Part shown: piece by piece, positions 1-13,030 of the stretch | How positions within the stretch are numbered: the stretch's first letter is position 1 | How the letters are laid out: every line of letters starts with the position of its first letter | Made by a program: the position numbers and the translations under genes | DNA from: Lepidodermella squamata | Taxonomy: Eukaryota > Gastrotricha | NCBI GenBank assembly: GCA_047495785.1 | Contig: JBLDXI010000020.1 | Location: forward strand, 2,418,001 to 2,482,000 | Direction: 5' to 3' | Length of the DNA: 64,000 nucleotides | Notes under the pieces: model-generated | Database searches by the model: none | The model's input: only the letters and a program-made list of their open reading frames with translations | What the model was told of the DNA's origin: nothing

Positions 1-298
1 CAGTTGGCTGAGTTTACAAAATCTGCATATCTCGAAGTGGATCAACAAAAAATAGATTATATCAAAATCAGCAATTTTCATAAGAGTATTGATAAAATTT
101 TAAAATCTCAATGCTATCACAACGTTGCGTTCAGGCAAAAATTGATTATTATTTATCTTTGAAGACAATTATAATATTTAAAAATTAAAAGTATATAAAT
201 TCACTGTGGTTGAACGATAAGCAGTAAATCGTCATAATATCTATGCGCATGCAATTTTGGCATCAAACTGTACAATGAAGAGCAAACAAATATCCAGC
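1..298. other. AT-rich flank downstream of the LOXHD1-like gene
   Basis: This AT-rich stretch follows the stop codon of the minus-strand PLAT-repeat gene and probably carries its 3' UTR. I see no coding potential or RNA gene in it. Confidence 0.4.
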
Positions 299-3200
299 TT
301 AAAAATCCTCGGCGGCACGTGAAAATCTAGCTCCCATCGCACTCGGCGGTCGGCCGGGTGAATTCAGGCGGGGTGTGATGCTTGTAGGGGGTCCTAATTG
401 GCTAGACGGCGAAATCGGTCTTCGAAGCCCGAGTGAGGCAGAAGTTGGCAAGGGTCCGAGGGCGGAAGGAGAAGAGGGCCGACTAGAGTAGGGCGACGTT
501 GATTCCGTCTTACCCACCATACTAGTGATCTGAGGCGTACTAGAGCTTGTCGTAATTGGCGGTCTAGGACTGGCATGGGTGCTACCAGCATCCCCACTAG
601 GGACTGGAATCAAATCGCGCGATATCTGGAAGTCGCCCTTCTCCTTCGACAGCCAGTTCTTGCACGGGAACGTCCATTTCTTGCCAGTATTTTTATTCGT
701 AATTTCAATCCGCTCGAGGAACCAGCTGCGGCGCCAGCTAGAATTATCGTGCTCAACTTTAACCTTGGTTAACTCGCCCAAGTCGAGAGCTTCTATCGTG
801 AACGTATCGGTCTGGCCATTCTCGAATAAATTTTTCCACTTTTGCTTCAACTCGCGTTTCCCAGTATCGCCCAATTCGCCGAAAATTGTGACCGAAACAT
901 TGGCATCCGTGCCTTGGTCACCAGTGACAACCGAAATTTCGTATTTTGTCGGCTGAGAAGCTGTAGAAAAAATTATTAAAAAAATTAAATTCAAAAGAAT
1001 TACACTTACATCTCACAGCTTTGACCATTCCAGTTTCGACCTTTTTCAGGTAAAGATCTGTCCCACTTTCGCCAGCATGGCGACCAACAGCGATCTCTCG
1101 GTCGCAAGGGAAAACGAATTTGTCACCCGTTGTCACATCAGTAACTGTCACATCCTTGCAGAGCCAGCGATCGCGATCAGAATGATGGTCATTAGTCGAC
1201 CGGACTAGACCTATCGTTACCCGGGTGATTTTACCCAGAGGCCGCGAGTCGGTTTTGAAGACATCGGTTTGGCCAGTTCGCAAAATTTGATTCCGCGGCG
1301 AGTTTTCGAACAACAATTCTTTCGACGAAGCCTTTTCGCCATGTAAAACAATCCATGGGCTGTGGACCGATGCGGAACCAGCTGCTTCGGCGGTTGTAAA
1401 CGCGATTTCGTACATGGCCCGATCGCCGTGGGCGTGGCTGGTCTGAGCCGGGCTAGCGCAGGCTAGTTCTCGAACCAGCTGTTTATCGTCCTCGGATTTC
1501 GATAGCCAGCGATTGCACGGGAAATCGTACCATTTATTCGTGCTAGTATCCTGGATTCGAACCGACTCCAAATGCCACGACGAGCCAAGCCCGGAATTAT
1601 CATGCCAGATTCGAACTTTGGTCAACTCGCCAAGGCTGTAGACGTCATTCAACGCGAACACATCCTCATTGCCACTTTGGAACGGGCTGTTGTGAGTTTC
1701 GGATTTTTTCAGCCTTACTTCACCTGAATCGCCGTTTTGGCCGAAGATGATGGCGAAAACTCTTGCACTAGTTCCTGATCCGGATAACGAGCTAGTCTTC
1801 ACATGGATTTTATAGCTGACTTTAGCCAACATATCACGGCCTCGAGCTGTAGTTGGGACCAAATCATACACCAGCTTTTTCTCATCCTTCTTATCGCTGA
1901 TCCAATGCCCGCATTTGAAGTGAGTCGTTTCCATCGTCCGAGCGTTGAGAACGTCGATTGAGTCCAAAAACCAATCAGTTCTATCGCCTTTTTTCGTATG
2001 GGTGACTCGAAGGCGGATAGGTTTGCCGACATCTTCCAATTCCAGCTTAATCGTATCATTCGAAGCTCGTTCGAACCGATCAGCTGTTTTTTCAACCACA
2101 ATTTCACCCGTCGATTTTGCCTCGCCGAATAATGTGAACAAAATGTTAGAACTTGTCCCAGCGTCTTGCACATCGCCAGTTCTGAAGGTTATCTCATACG
2201 GAACCTCTGCAAATTGTATATCAAATTTTTTAAATATTGAAAAAAGAAACGATTGATTTTTTGATACAATCAAGCAGTTTATTATTTTTGAAATTTCAAA
2301 CCAGAATAAACATTTACTTCGAAGTTCGAACAAATTTGTTAAGAATTTTTTTACTGCTATACTTCACTTCACATCCAAAACGAGTGCAAAGTTAGTAGTA
2401 CCTATCTAAATTTCACGTGCGGTTTTTAACGGGGTCAAGGTTGTGTCAATTGTTAATTGAGTTAGTTCATTCAAAAATAATTGGCCAATTAAATCACGAG
2501 TCAACATTCAAATAAATAGGTTGTAGATCTATGTCAACTTCTTTCTTTTGGCTTCAATTTGACTTGTCTAAAATAGGAAAGCAGGTGCTTGTTGAACTTG
2601 AAAAATAAATAAAACAAAAATAAATTTTTGATTCCAAATCTATATGGTAACATTTTAGAATTATCTCAAAAAATCTTACTTGGCTTAAATGTTGAGATTT
2701 GCTGGTCTGATATAGGTACGATTCGAACTGTCCGTCCATCGCCGTGCTCTTTCGCAAGCCAGTTATTGAAGGGGATGACGTAACGTTTCCCTCGAGTCGG
2801 CACCTCTAAGATAATCTCATCAACCAACCAGCCGCTGCCCGGTGAATCGCCATCATGACCCAGCTCGATTTCCCGAATGTCGCCAATATCAGCAGCTTCA
2901 CAGTTGAAAACTTCATTCGACCCGGGTAAGAAGCCGTTATTATGGGGCAGTTGCAGGAATATCCGCCCGGTGTTCATCGGAGCATTTCCAGGTGATTGAT
3001 CCCTGCCTCCTCGGCTGAGGGCTGACTTCAAAGGAGCCGGGCCGAACAACTTGCACCAAGCATTTGCTTTCGTCCCGGCATCTTTATCCCGCGCAGTCCT
3101 AATTGTGATGACGTAAGGAATCACAGGACCCTCCGGGGCCTCTTCGATTGCAACACTTTGCCGGCGGTTGATGCGAGTTTTGTTCGATAGCGACGAGTCA

Positions 3201-6200
3201 ACGCTGACCTGCGAACCGAGGCGAGCCGAGACGCGGCTCGAAGTTACCGAATTTTTATCGCCATCGTAATTCTTCTCCCACAAAACTCGTTCAATCTTCT
3301 TATCGTCATGACTCGACGACAGCCAACGCTCGCAGTGGAAAACAAAGGTATGGTTAGTCATCGTATCGACAAGTTCAACTTTATCGAGGAACCACGCTGA
3401 TTTGAATAGGCTAGAATTGTCATGCCGGATTTTGCATTTGATCGGCGTGCCTAGATCAACGGCTGAAATTTCGAACTCGTCCATTTGATTGCGTTCAAAT
3501 TTGTTCATGTTTTGCGATTTTGTCAACTTGTGCTCGCCTGTGTCGGAATTTTCGCTGTAGAATGTCACGAAGACGTTTGCGTCTGAACCGGCTCCTGGCT
3601 TGTCAGCAGTATATACGCGGCATTTGTACTTTTTCTCTGTGAAAAAATGAAAAATTACGTTATTTCATTCATAAAAAATTGGACCCAATTAGAAAAAAAC
3701 CAATTCGAAGACTGAATTTTTACAAATATTTTCGGTTTCTATCATAGGGGTTCCTCGGTGCTTTCAAAACCATGCTTGAATTTGATTGGCATGCATGTTT
3801 TGATATGGCGCAAAGTGAGACCCGATTTACTGCTAATTACTAATATTACCAAGAATTTTCTGCAGGTTCCAGGTCCGCCCGCCCAATGTTCAAAGCGAGC
3901 AATCGAACATTACTCGCGAAAATCAAAACATGGAATTTCGAGACTGGTTTTCAACGACATTCACGATGCATGGCACGATGAGGAGATTCAAGTGAGGAAC
4001 TAATTAATAGTTCATTGGGTGAATAAATATTTGTATTCAAGTGTATTCAACTACAAGTGATACCGGACTGACACAATGCTATTTGAAAAACAAACCGTCA
4101 TGCGCCGATGTTTCCACGGGCATTTCCTTGGGCATTTCAAATTTAGGCTTTTCAACTACGGGGCGAACTTATTATTCAAATAATATTGGGGAATTATTAA
4201 AAATATTCGATTTATAAGACTGAACAAATTACCAATTGGCTTCTCTCGCTCGGTCATGACTTGTTTAATGGCGCCATCACGGCCAACGAATTCATCCAAA
4301 ACCTTGTCAGGAACGAGTTCTCGCACGATTTGCTTATCCTCCTCAGATTTGTCGAACCATCGATTGCACGGGAAATTCCACATGCGCTTGTCTGTAGTGC
4401 TAAGTTCGCCGGTAATCGGGTTCGAGACGAATTTGCGAATTTCAACATGGTCCATATGCCAGCCAGGACCCATGCCGGAATTGTCGTGGCCAATGCGAAT
4501 TTTAGTGATGTCATTGCCAACATCTGGTAAGTCGAGGACAAACGTGTCAATGCTGCCATCTTCGAACCTTTTCGCCCGTTCCTCCTTCGACGAACACAGC
4601 GATTTATTGCCAGTGTTCCCGTCAGGTCCGTAAATATTGACGAAAACATCGGCGTCTGTGCCGGCGCCGCGTTTTTTCGACGTGAAAACCGTGATTTCAT
4701 ACGGCACATGGGGTACGAAATCTTCAGTCGCCAACTCTTGCGGGTACAAATCACGTTCGATTTTCTTATCGCCCTTATCTTTGGAAAACCACTGTTTGAC
4801 AGGGAAATTCCACCGGCGGCCAAGACGCGGCGCCTCGATGACAACCTTCTCGACAAGCCAATCAGGCCCAGCGCTGGAATTATCATGGCCTAATTTGATC
4901 TTCTTAAGATCGCCAACATCCATGAGTTTGAACTCGAAACGATCAGTTTGCCCATTCTCAAACTTATTCGAATGAGTTTTCGAATTTTTCAGCCACAATT
5001 GGTCGGTGGTCTGCTCTGAGCCGTAAAGCGTGATGTAGACATTTGCATCGGTACCTGACCCAATTTCTTTCCCGGTTACCACATCGATATGGTAAGTTGT
5101 TAACGCGGCATTTTCTTCGAGGGTTGAATTGCTGAGCATACTTGAGGCTTTCCGTTCCAGGACTCGCTTCTTATCTTCAGGCCGCAGAGCTGGTAAATCT
5201 TTGAAAATGCTCTTGTCTTTGCCTGTTCCGATCCAGTCGTTGCAACGGAAGAACCAGCTGTAAAATTTCATTAATAAACGAAAAATTCCTTAATTTGAAT
5301 TCACTCACTTGTTTCCTGTTTTCATATCAATGACGTCAACATGGCTGAGGTACCAGTCGGATCCTGGCCCGGAGGCATCTGTCCGAATGTGAAGTTTCTT
5401 CAAAATCTTGCCCAGGTACGGGATATTTTTCAGCAGGAAAATATCAGTCTGATTGCGTTCGAACTTGTCGCGTTTCGCCCCTGATTGATCCTTTAACAGC
5501 GAGTCTTTCAGCACAATCAACCCAGTTTCTCCATTATCGCCGAATAAATTGATGGAAACGTTAGAATTGGTACCAGCGCCAATAACATCGCCGGTAACCA
5601 CTCGAACTTCATATTCAGCCATATCGATATTTGATAGGAAATTGCCGCGCTCGTCTTGGGGCAAGAAAACGCGAACAATTTGCTTGTCATCCTCGTCCTT
5701 AGCGAACCATTTGTTGATGAAAAACCAGTAAGTTTCGACGTTATCTTGAGTTTGAGGGGCGTCTTGAATCGGTTTTCCTGATTTCAAATCGTGCATGCTC
5801 GGCCGCCGGTGTGCGGTTTTCAGGCGCTGTAGCATGACTTTTTCGACAAACCAACCCGGACTGCCGCCGGAATTATCGTGACCAATGCGCATTTTTTGAA
5901 TCGCGCCAACATCAGCCGCGTTAAACTTGAAAATAAATCAAATATTTAATCAGCAAAATTCAAAGTAAACATGTTTGCATCGCTACAAAGCAATTTCTAG
6001 TGAATTTCCAGTCAAAGCAGCACATTCTAAAGCCATGTAAAATTTTTATTTCAAAATAGCTCCCAAATTGTAAAATTGAACCGTATAAAAATTGACCAGA
6101 CAAATTACCACTACCAAGGCGTGAATTACGATAAAAAATAACGAATTAAATAAGGCTTATTATGTGACGTGATTTTACAGGTATGTTCTCGGAATCTGCT

Positions 6201-9200
6201 TCTATCGTAAGCGTCGTAAAAAAATAAATATAACCAAAAATGCACGGCGAATCATGCACAAGGCAGTAGTAATATCGGTGACATAAGTAAGAAATATCAG
6301 CCCACGGAATGAATTGTAAAACTCAAGAAGGTCAATTATCAAGTCATTATTGTTATTTGTCGGTTTTGTCATCTTTTTTGTGACTGTACAAGATTGTCCG
6401 GGATTTTTCATGATTTTGGCTAGAGCTCTTTTTATTCAGGGTAGAAAAGGAGTTCAAGTACGTCACCTTTTTTGACGTATTCTTTGAGAATTACCCGTTT
6501 AGAAATAAGAGGAAACAAAACACAAAATAAATCAATGAAATAAACGTTGGTGTGAAGTTTAAATTTAAATACCTTGAACGTTTCCTTTGATCCGGATTCA
6601 AAATTGTTCGACTTATCGTCCAGCTTAATTTCATCGGTTTTCTTGTTGTTTTCGCCAAAAAGTTGGACAAAAACATTTGCATCCGTACCAGAGCCCCGTT
6701 CCTTACCGGTCCAAATGGTAATTTCATATGGTGCAGCTGAAAATGAAAAAAAATCCTAGTAAGAACATGGAGTATAATTTTGAGATAGAAAATATGTGCT
6801 CGATAAATATAAGAAAATCTGCGTTCGAGAACATATCTAGGACGGACAATATAGTCGCTAAAAACTGTACCCGTTGAAATTATCGTTATTTCGTCTATTA
6901 ATTTACAGTATTTCATTAATTCAAATTGACACATAAAAAACGACAAAATGTCCCTTTCGGACGAACAAGTACCTTTTTCGACTTCCTTCATCGAAGTAAC
7001 AGGAAGCACGACTTCTCCATCGCTGGCTTTAATCCAGCGACGAGCTGGGCAGAGATACTCAAGGCCAAGCTGTGGCACGTTTATAGTCACGTCCTCGAGG
7101 TACCAATCAGCTCCTCCACCGCCTCCGTCATGGCTGACCTTGATCTGCTTCAGTTTGCCGATATCGTCAAGTTCAAAGGTAAATTTATCGACGTTATTCC
7201 GCTCGAATTTGTTAACAGTGTGCGTGTCTGATGTTTTTAGGGGCATTCGGGAAGTCTCCAATTTTTCGCCTCCAAAAGTGATGAAAACATTTGCATCCGT
7301 TCCGGCGCCGAGTACATCGCCAGTTTTCACCAAAACTTCGTGCGTTATTTCTAAATAGACAAAAATGAATAGACTTATAGTGAAATAAAATAAGCTACTC
7401 ACTTTTAATCGCAAGGGATCCAAATTCGGTTAGGTCGCGTTCAATTTGACCATCGTCTTCGTCTTTCGCCAGCCAGCGATTGCATGGGAATATCTGCTCG
7501 GGACCACCTTTTCCACTCAGTTCTTTCACCAACACCTTTTCCAAATACCACCCAGGCGCGCCTCCACTATTGTCATGGCCAATGCGAACGCTCTTGATGC
7601 GCTTCAGGTCAACGGCTTCGATTATGAATACATCGGTCTGTTGAAAATTAAACGATGAAAATTTCAACTCTCAATTCATTAGAATTATTCAGCCACTGAC
7701 GAGACAACATGTCTGATGCGATAAGTACCGCTAAGATTTGTGAATAATTACGAAAATAACGTAAAACTTCTCACCGAGCCTGTTTCAAATAATTTCTGAC
7801 AACACGATCAAATGAAAGCTGAATTTATGTACTAGTAATTATTGTAGATGGCTTACTTGTCCTGTTTCAAATTTGTTCTTGTTGGTTGAGGATTTTTTCA
7901 GAGGCCGATCGCCAGTATCACCGCGTTCACCATTCAAGCAGCAGTAAACATTTGCATCGGTACCAGATCCCATTTTGTTGCCAGTTACGACGCTGACCTG
8001 GTATTTAAGCAATGGAAGAGGCTCTCTGATGCCGTCACCCGTCGCCGGTAATTCTCGAATTATTTCACCATCCTCCTCATCGACGGCAAGCCATCGACGG
8101 CAAGGGAAGGTATAATGCCGACTTCCGCTGGCAGCTTCAATCTACAAGGCAAAATATTTTAAATCATGGTAGATACTCAGGTAATCCAGCACGAACCTTA
8201 TCCAAATGCCAACCCGGGGCAGCGCCTTTGTTATCATGCCACACGCGAAGTTTATAAGGAGTTCCAATGTCTTCAGCTGGAACAACAATATCGTCGATTT
8301 TGCCGGTTTCAAACTTTTGACCCGCCCCCTCGAATCGCAGCATTTTCGTCTTGCCCTTGTCGCCGTATAGCATAACAAACACATGGGCGTCTGTTCCAGA
8401 TCCCGTCAAGTTCGATGTGAACACGCGGAAATGCCATTGAGTTGTATCGCCTGTGTGGTTAAAGTTACGAGTTAAAAATGAATAAAATATTGTCAAAAAG
8501 AAAGCGATGGGGCAAAAAAATTAAAATGGCCAGGTATAGCTTATGTTTCACTTCAGCAACATAGAAATGATCAAATGCCTGAATAACAAACCATATTTTT
8601 GCGATTTATCCGATACTTGAATGTTTCAAATCATCAGTACCAACCTGAATTTGCGAAAAAAAAGTTGGTTACTTACCATATTTCTCATCACCCATCTGCC
8701 CAGGTACAAGCTCAACCCATACGTGACCGCGCGATCTGTCACCGCCAATCCATCGCCGACATGGGAATTCAGTGATTCGGCTATCGTCGAGATCTTCAAC
8801 GATTACTTTCATGAGGTACCAGCCGGGATGAATGCCATTGTTGCAGTTTCGGATTCTTATCTTACGAAGAACACCAACCGAAGGCATTCTGAGTAAAAAC
8901 GCATCTTCACTAGCGCGTTCGAATACCCGCAAGTAGGGCGTTTCCAGGCGCACACTTTCCGAGGTACCGAGCTCTCCAATGAGCTGAATGAATATATCTG
9001 AGTCTGTGCCTGCGTCTGGTTGCTTTCCTGTATATGTGATGACTTTATAGCGGCGCTCTTTGCGTCCATCCAGGGGATGTAAAGAGGCTGGGAATTCTCG
9101 AGATATAACGCCGTCATCGTCGTGTATACTGAGCCAGCATCCACAAGCGAAGAAGTAGCGCTCGCGAGGATCGTCACGATTGCTTATCACAATTCGCTCG

Positions 9201-10633
9201 ACAAACCACCGTGGTTGCAAGCCAGTGTTGTCGTGTTCAATTCTGAAATTAGCATTGGATAATCCGAATATTCGGAATAAACCATTAACCCAAAGCATAC
9301 CTGATCTTTTTTAGACGACCCACATTTCTCGCTCGCACCACGAATCTATCAGTTTGACCTCGACGGAAACACCATCGCTTGCGGTTCTTTAGCGGCAATC
9401 TATCAGTGTGACCTTTCTTTCCAAATAACGTCACAAAAACATTTGCATCAGTTTCGCAGTTGTCTCGGTCTCCGGTAATCACGACAATTTCATAATCTAC
9501 GAGGCGTTAAAAAGTTTAGATAGCAGGAATGAATAGGAGAAATGAATCTTATACCAGCAACTTCAATCCGCTCGGCGTACAATTCGCGGCAAATTTTTCC
9601 ATCGCTCTTGTATGCCGACAGCCAATCGTTGCACGTGAAATGCCATGTGTAATTTCGAGTAATGTTGGCTATTTCAACATACTCCACGAACCAGCCATCC
9701 TTTTTCTCCAAGCCGTCATGCTGAAAAAAAATCATGTCAGCTACAAGTTTCCAGTATCAAAAATAAGTTTACCTCCAAAATTATAGACCTCAAATCTCCG
9801 AGGTCTGGCGAGTAAACTTTGAATGAATGCACTGAACCGGGGGCAAAATGAAACGGTCGAACGTTCGCGCTAGATGGACGTTCTCCTTCCTTTAAAGGTC
9901 TTTTAAGCCGAATTTTATTAAGCTTTCCTCGAATTCCGTTGATGCGGAGGAAAACATTCGCATAGGTACCAGCATTCGGCATATCGCCAGTCGCGATTAT
10001 AACCTTGTAAACAGCGCAAGCATCGACACTGCCCATACCTTTGCCCGCAATGGTTGTTTTCGGGCGAGAATCCTATCAGTCACTAAATAAATAAATTCTT
10101 GATTTCTTCAAGTATTCTCACCTCTCTATTAACTATGAACTTTCTCCGATAATATTCCTCAAGATGGGGGTCCTCCAAAGAATTGTATAATGGAATGTCA
10201 GCTGTTTTTGTCGGAGCCGCTTGCTGCGAATCCGCTCGAAGCACCACCGGGTTGTCAAAAGCTGAAAAATAATCATCAAGTTGTTTATTTGGATAAATCA
10301 AAATTATATACATTGAGTGAATGATCGACTTCGCTTGAGTTGTTTATTGACGTAATGGGAAACTTGATGGTTGTGGTGTGAGTCGTTGAAACATGGCGCA
10401 CAAGGGCCAGCGTGACTGTAATTGACTCTAGCAATTCCACCAGTCGACGGACGCGGAGGTCTCATACGGCTCACATGATTACTTTGAGGAATATCTTCAA
10501 ACGCTGCGTAAGGAGGAATAACCACGTGGGAGCTTCTGTGATCGTGATTGCCCATGTCATAGTGAGAATGTGAGCTTCGAATCAACGCCATCTGATTATG
10601 GGCTGATTCATAGGGATCATGAAAATAAGCCAT
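299..10633 (-). CDS. LOXHD1: LOXHD1-like protein with 16 tandem PLAT domains
   Basis: Sixteen exons, in transcript order: 10633-10312, 10261-10122, 10072-9773, 9720-9555, 9496-9301, 9242-8677, 8450-8197, 8141-7857, 7637-7403, 7350-6973, 6736-6573, 5925-5309, 5257-4233, 3636-2680, 2206-1010 and 960-299. Frames join throughout and give about 2,487 residues. A His/Ser-rich N-terminus of about 170 residues precedes sixteen PLAT/LH2 repeats. These recur with TG..GAGTDANVFV, a GHDNSG..PGWxLExV core and FPCxRWL..DE.D..I.REL. PLAT 15 is degenerate, and the last roughly 95 residues are Ser/Pro-rich. Human LOXHD1, a protein needed for hair-cell function, has 15 PLAT domains and a similar length. PLAT domains bind membranes or protein partners; there is no lipoxygenase catalytic domain. 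An in-frame stop lies just before the chosen ATG, but a TCAG also precedes it, so an upstream exon is possible. Confidence 0.92.
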
Positions 10634-12386
10634 TCCTGATCAGGAATATGAACAAAGCTATGCGTTGTAAGTGCCAGATGGCTTACTCATAACTTTTTTG
10701 CCGAATAATGAATGAAAAAATTAGGCAAACTGTGCGTTGCTAAGGTAAACATGAGTTACTATGTTTTTAGCAAAAAATAGAAAATCAAGAATCTATATAA
10801 ATTTAGAATTATACCTTGTTATTATCAAATTTTGGTGAAAACCATTTTTGGAGTAGTTACCCGCGACATCACTTTCTCCTGAAAACCCTTTTTTTCGGTT
10901 TTGGAAAGGTTCACCCTTCTTGTCAAGGTTCTTCGCTTTTCGCTGGAGTCTTGCGTGGGGCGCAGGGCGATGGGCGCACTAGGCACTGCTCTATGTTATA
11001 TTGTAGCACTGCTACTCAGGCTCAAACGGCTATTACGTATAAGTTCTTCGGTCTTCGGAAAGCTCGGATCTATTTTCGAACTTGATTTTCCGCTTTCTCG
11101 GTACAGCGAAACTTGAGTCAACTATGTTGGGGTCAGAAAATGCCGATATTTGTCTCGGACGAGGCAATTATGAACTTCTCGCCATTTTGAAAGGTCTCAC
11201 AAAGTCGGTCAGGCTAGATACTTGTGGCTCGGTCCACAGTAATAGGGTCGTAGTTTCCATAGCGAATCTGTCTCTTGTCTCCTGACTTCTGTGAATGAAT
11301 GAATGAATGATTTTTTATTGTTAAAGCGCCAGACTCTAACATAAGTATTCGAAATTATTATTGGTTTAATCAGCTTAGAGATTTAAGATGCAACGTTTTA
11401 AGAAATGTCTCACAATAATGTCGCCAATATATAATTCACTGAAAACCTCTATGCTTGGTGCGAATGCTGAAGAGTGCCGAAAAATGGCGTCATACCTCTA
11501 GAAGCTCCATGTGATATTTTAGTTTCTAGGGTTTCTATCGAACATCTAAGGATCGGCCTCCGTGGAAACGGGGCAATTGACAGACTCGATGGCAGCGCTC
11601 AGCGCATTGCAAGACATCGTAGACCTTAGTTTCTGGACATTTGACATGGTTCCACTGACGAGATGACCCTGTATGCCCCGTACGCGGTTTGAGATTAAGT
11701 TCAATATTTGGGTTTTGAACGTTTAATTCTAATGCCGGTAATTTGTAGCTTTTTCTCAGTTATGAGCTGGCATTGGGTCCGAATCTTTCCGTATCAATCG
11801 CCTTCGGCCTTAGTTCTAAGCGCGCTTTTAAGTTTGAGCGAATCCGCCTCTTAATTATTTCTCTTTTAATGACTTCACTTATTACTCGTTCTTCTCGGAG
11901 TTTGAATTAGCTGTTGTTTGCAGCAGCCTAAATCGTTGCTGACTTTTGGTGTGCGTTAATCCAAGATCTCAAATTTAGTTTCGCTTTTACTTATTCGCCG
12001 TTCTCTGGATTCATCGCCAACTTAATCCAGAGTCCGCATCGTTCGAATAAATTCTTAGAATTGTTAGGCTGATTCACCCATCTTATTTATCAATAATATG
12101 CAATTTATCCCGCTTGATTAGTCGTACATGAACGTATATGAACGTTGTTATGTTTTGAATTATGTAATATTCCTCGAAAGAACCGCGCGACGCGTGAAGG
12201 TAGAAGTTTCAATCTTTGCATCATGCAAACATGCTTTGACACCATCACGTGCAATTTTTCGGTATTTTCATGTTGAAATCTTATGTTGAATTATGATTCA
12301 ACACGTCATCTGCATGATAAGATTCGGTCTTGATAATCTTGATTGGCGATTCGTTTATCAATTAGGTTCTGTTTATTTTTGAAATA
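10634..12386. other. Intergenic region between divergent LOXHD1-like gene and MPC2
   Basis: About 1.75 kb lies between two divergently transcribed genes and should hold both promoters. I see no coherent coding exon. A (TGAA)n tract sits near 11292. The GC-richer stretch from about 10900 to 11350 differs in texture from its AT-rich flanks and may be a mobile-element remnant. Confidence 0.5.
11292..11310 (+). repeat. (TGAA)n microsatellite
   Basis: Four and a half copies of TGAA are followed by a T-rich run and the string AAAGCGCC. Short tandem tails like this are common at the 3' ends of non-LTR retrotransposons. No reverse transcriptase was found nearby. Confidence 0.6.
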
Positions 12387-12804
12387 ATGTCATCAGCTGT
12401 TTATCGCGCCATCATTACAACTGCGGATCGCTTTGTACCGAACAAATTGCAGCCTATATGGAATCACCCGGCTGGGCCGAAAACAGTTTTCTTTTGGGCT
12501 CCAGCGTAAGTTCTCTGGAAAAATGATGTATGATGGAAACCTAAGATTATTTTGCAGCATTAAATGGGGCCTTGTCATTGCTGGCCTAAGTGACGTTATG
12601 CGACCCGCCGATAAGTTGAGTGCTTATCAGTCTGGCTCTCTTGCTCTGACTGGATCGATCTGGGCTCGATATGCGCTTGTTATAATACCCAAGAATTACA
12701 GTCTATTCGCTGTCAGCATCTCTGTCGCTTCGACAGGTTTCTTCCAGCTGGCGCGCATTGCCCATCATAAATCAACCTCTGCACCTAAGCCTGCTGAAGT
12801 CTAG
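12387..12804 (+). CDS. MPC2: Mitochondrial pyruvate carrier 2
   Basis: Two exons (12387-12505 and 12558-12804) with a 52-base GT-AG intron encode 121 residues; human MPC2 has 127. The protein starts MSSAVYRAIITTADRFVPNK and carries the family signature around WNHPAGPKTVFFWAP, then KWGLVIAGLSD and LSxxQSxSLxxTGxIWxRY. MPC2 pairs with MPC1 in the inner mitochondrial membrane to import pyruvate into the matrix. The start is the first in-frame ATG and gives the usual short amphipathic N-terminus. No MPC1 gene is present in the window. Identification is firm because length, motif order and hydrophobic segments all match. Confidence 0.95.
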
Positions 12805-13030
12805 GTTCTGCCTTGCCGAGTCTTCCGAAGAATCAACCCGAGGGAGTCTTACGAGTCCCCGGTGCTGTTGCCATCCTTTCGGTGCACTTTGTTTTGCCTG
12901 ATCAACATTGAAAATATTTTATTATACGTGATACCCAATAAACCCTCGCTAACTGTAGACATAGCATTTATTTATTACTTTTATTTTAGAGATATTAAAG
13001 AGAAATGTTTCACGTCGCAAGGTGAAAGCA

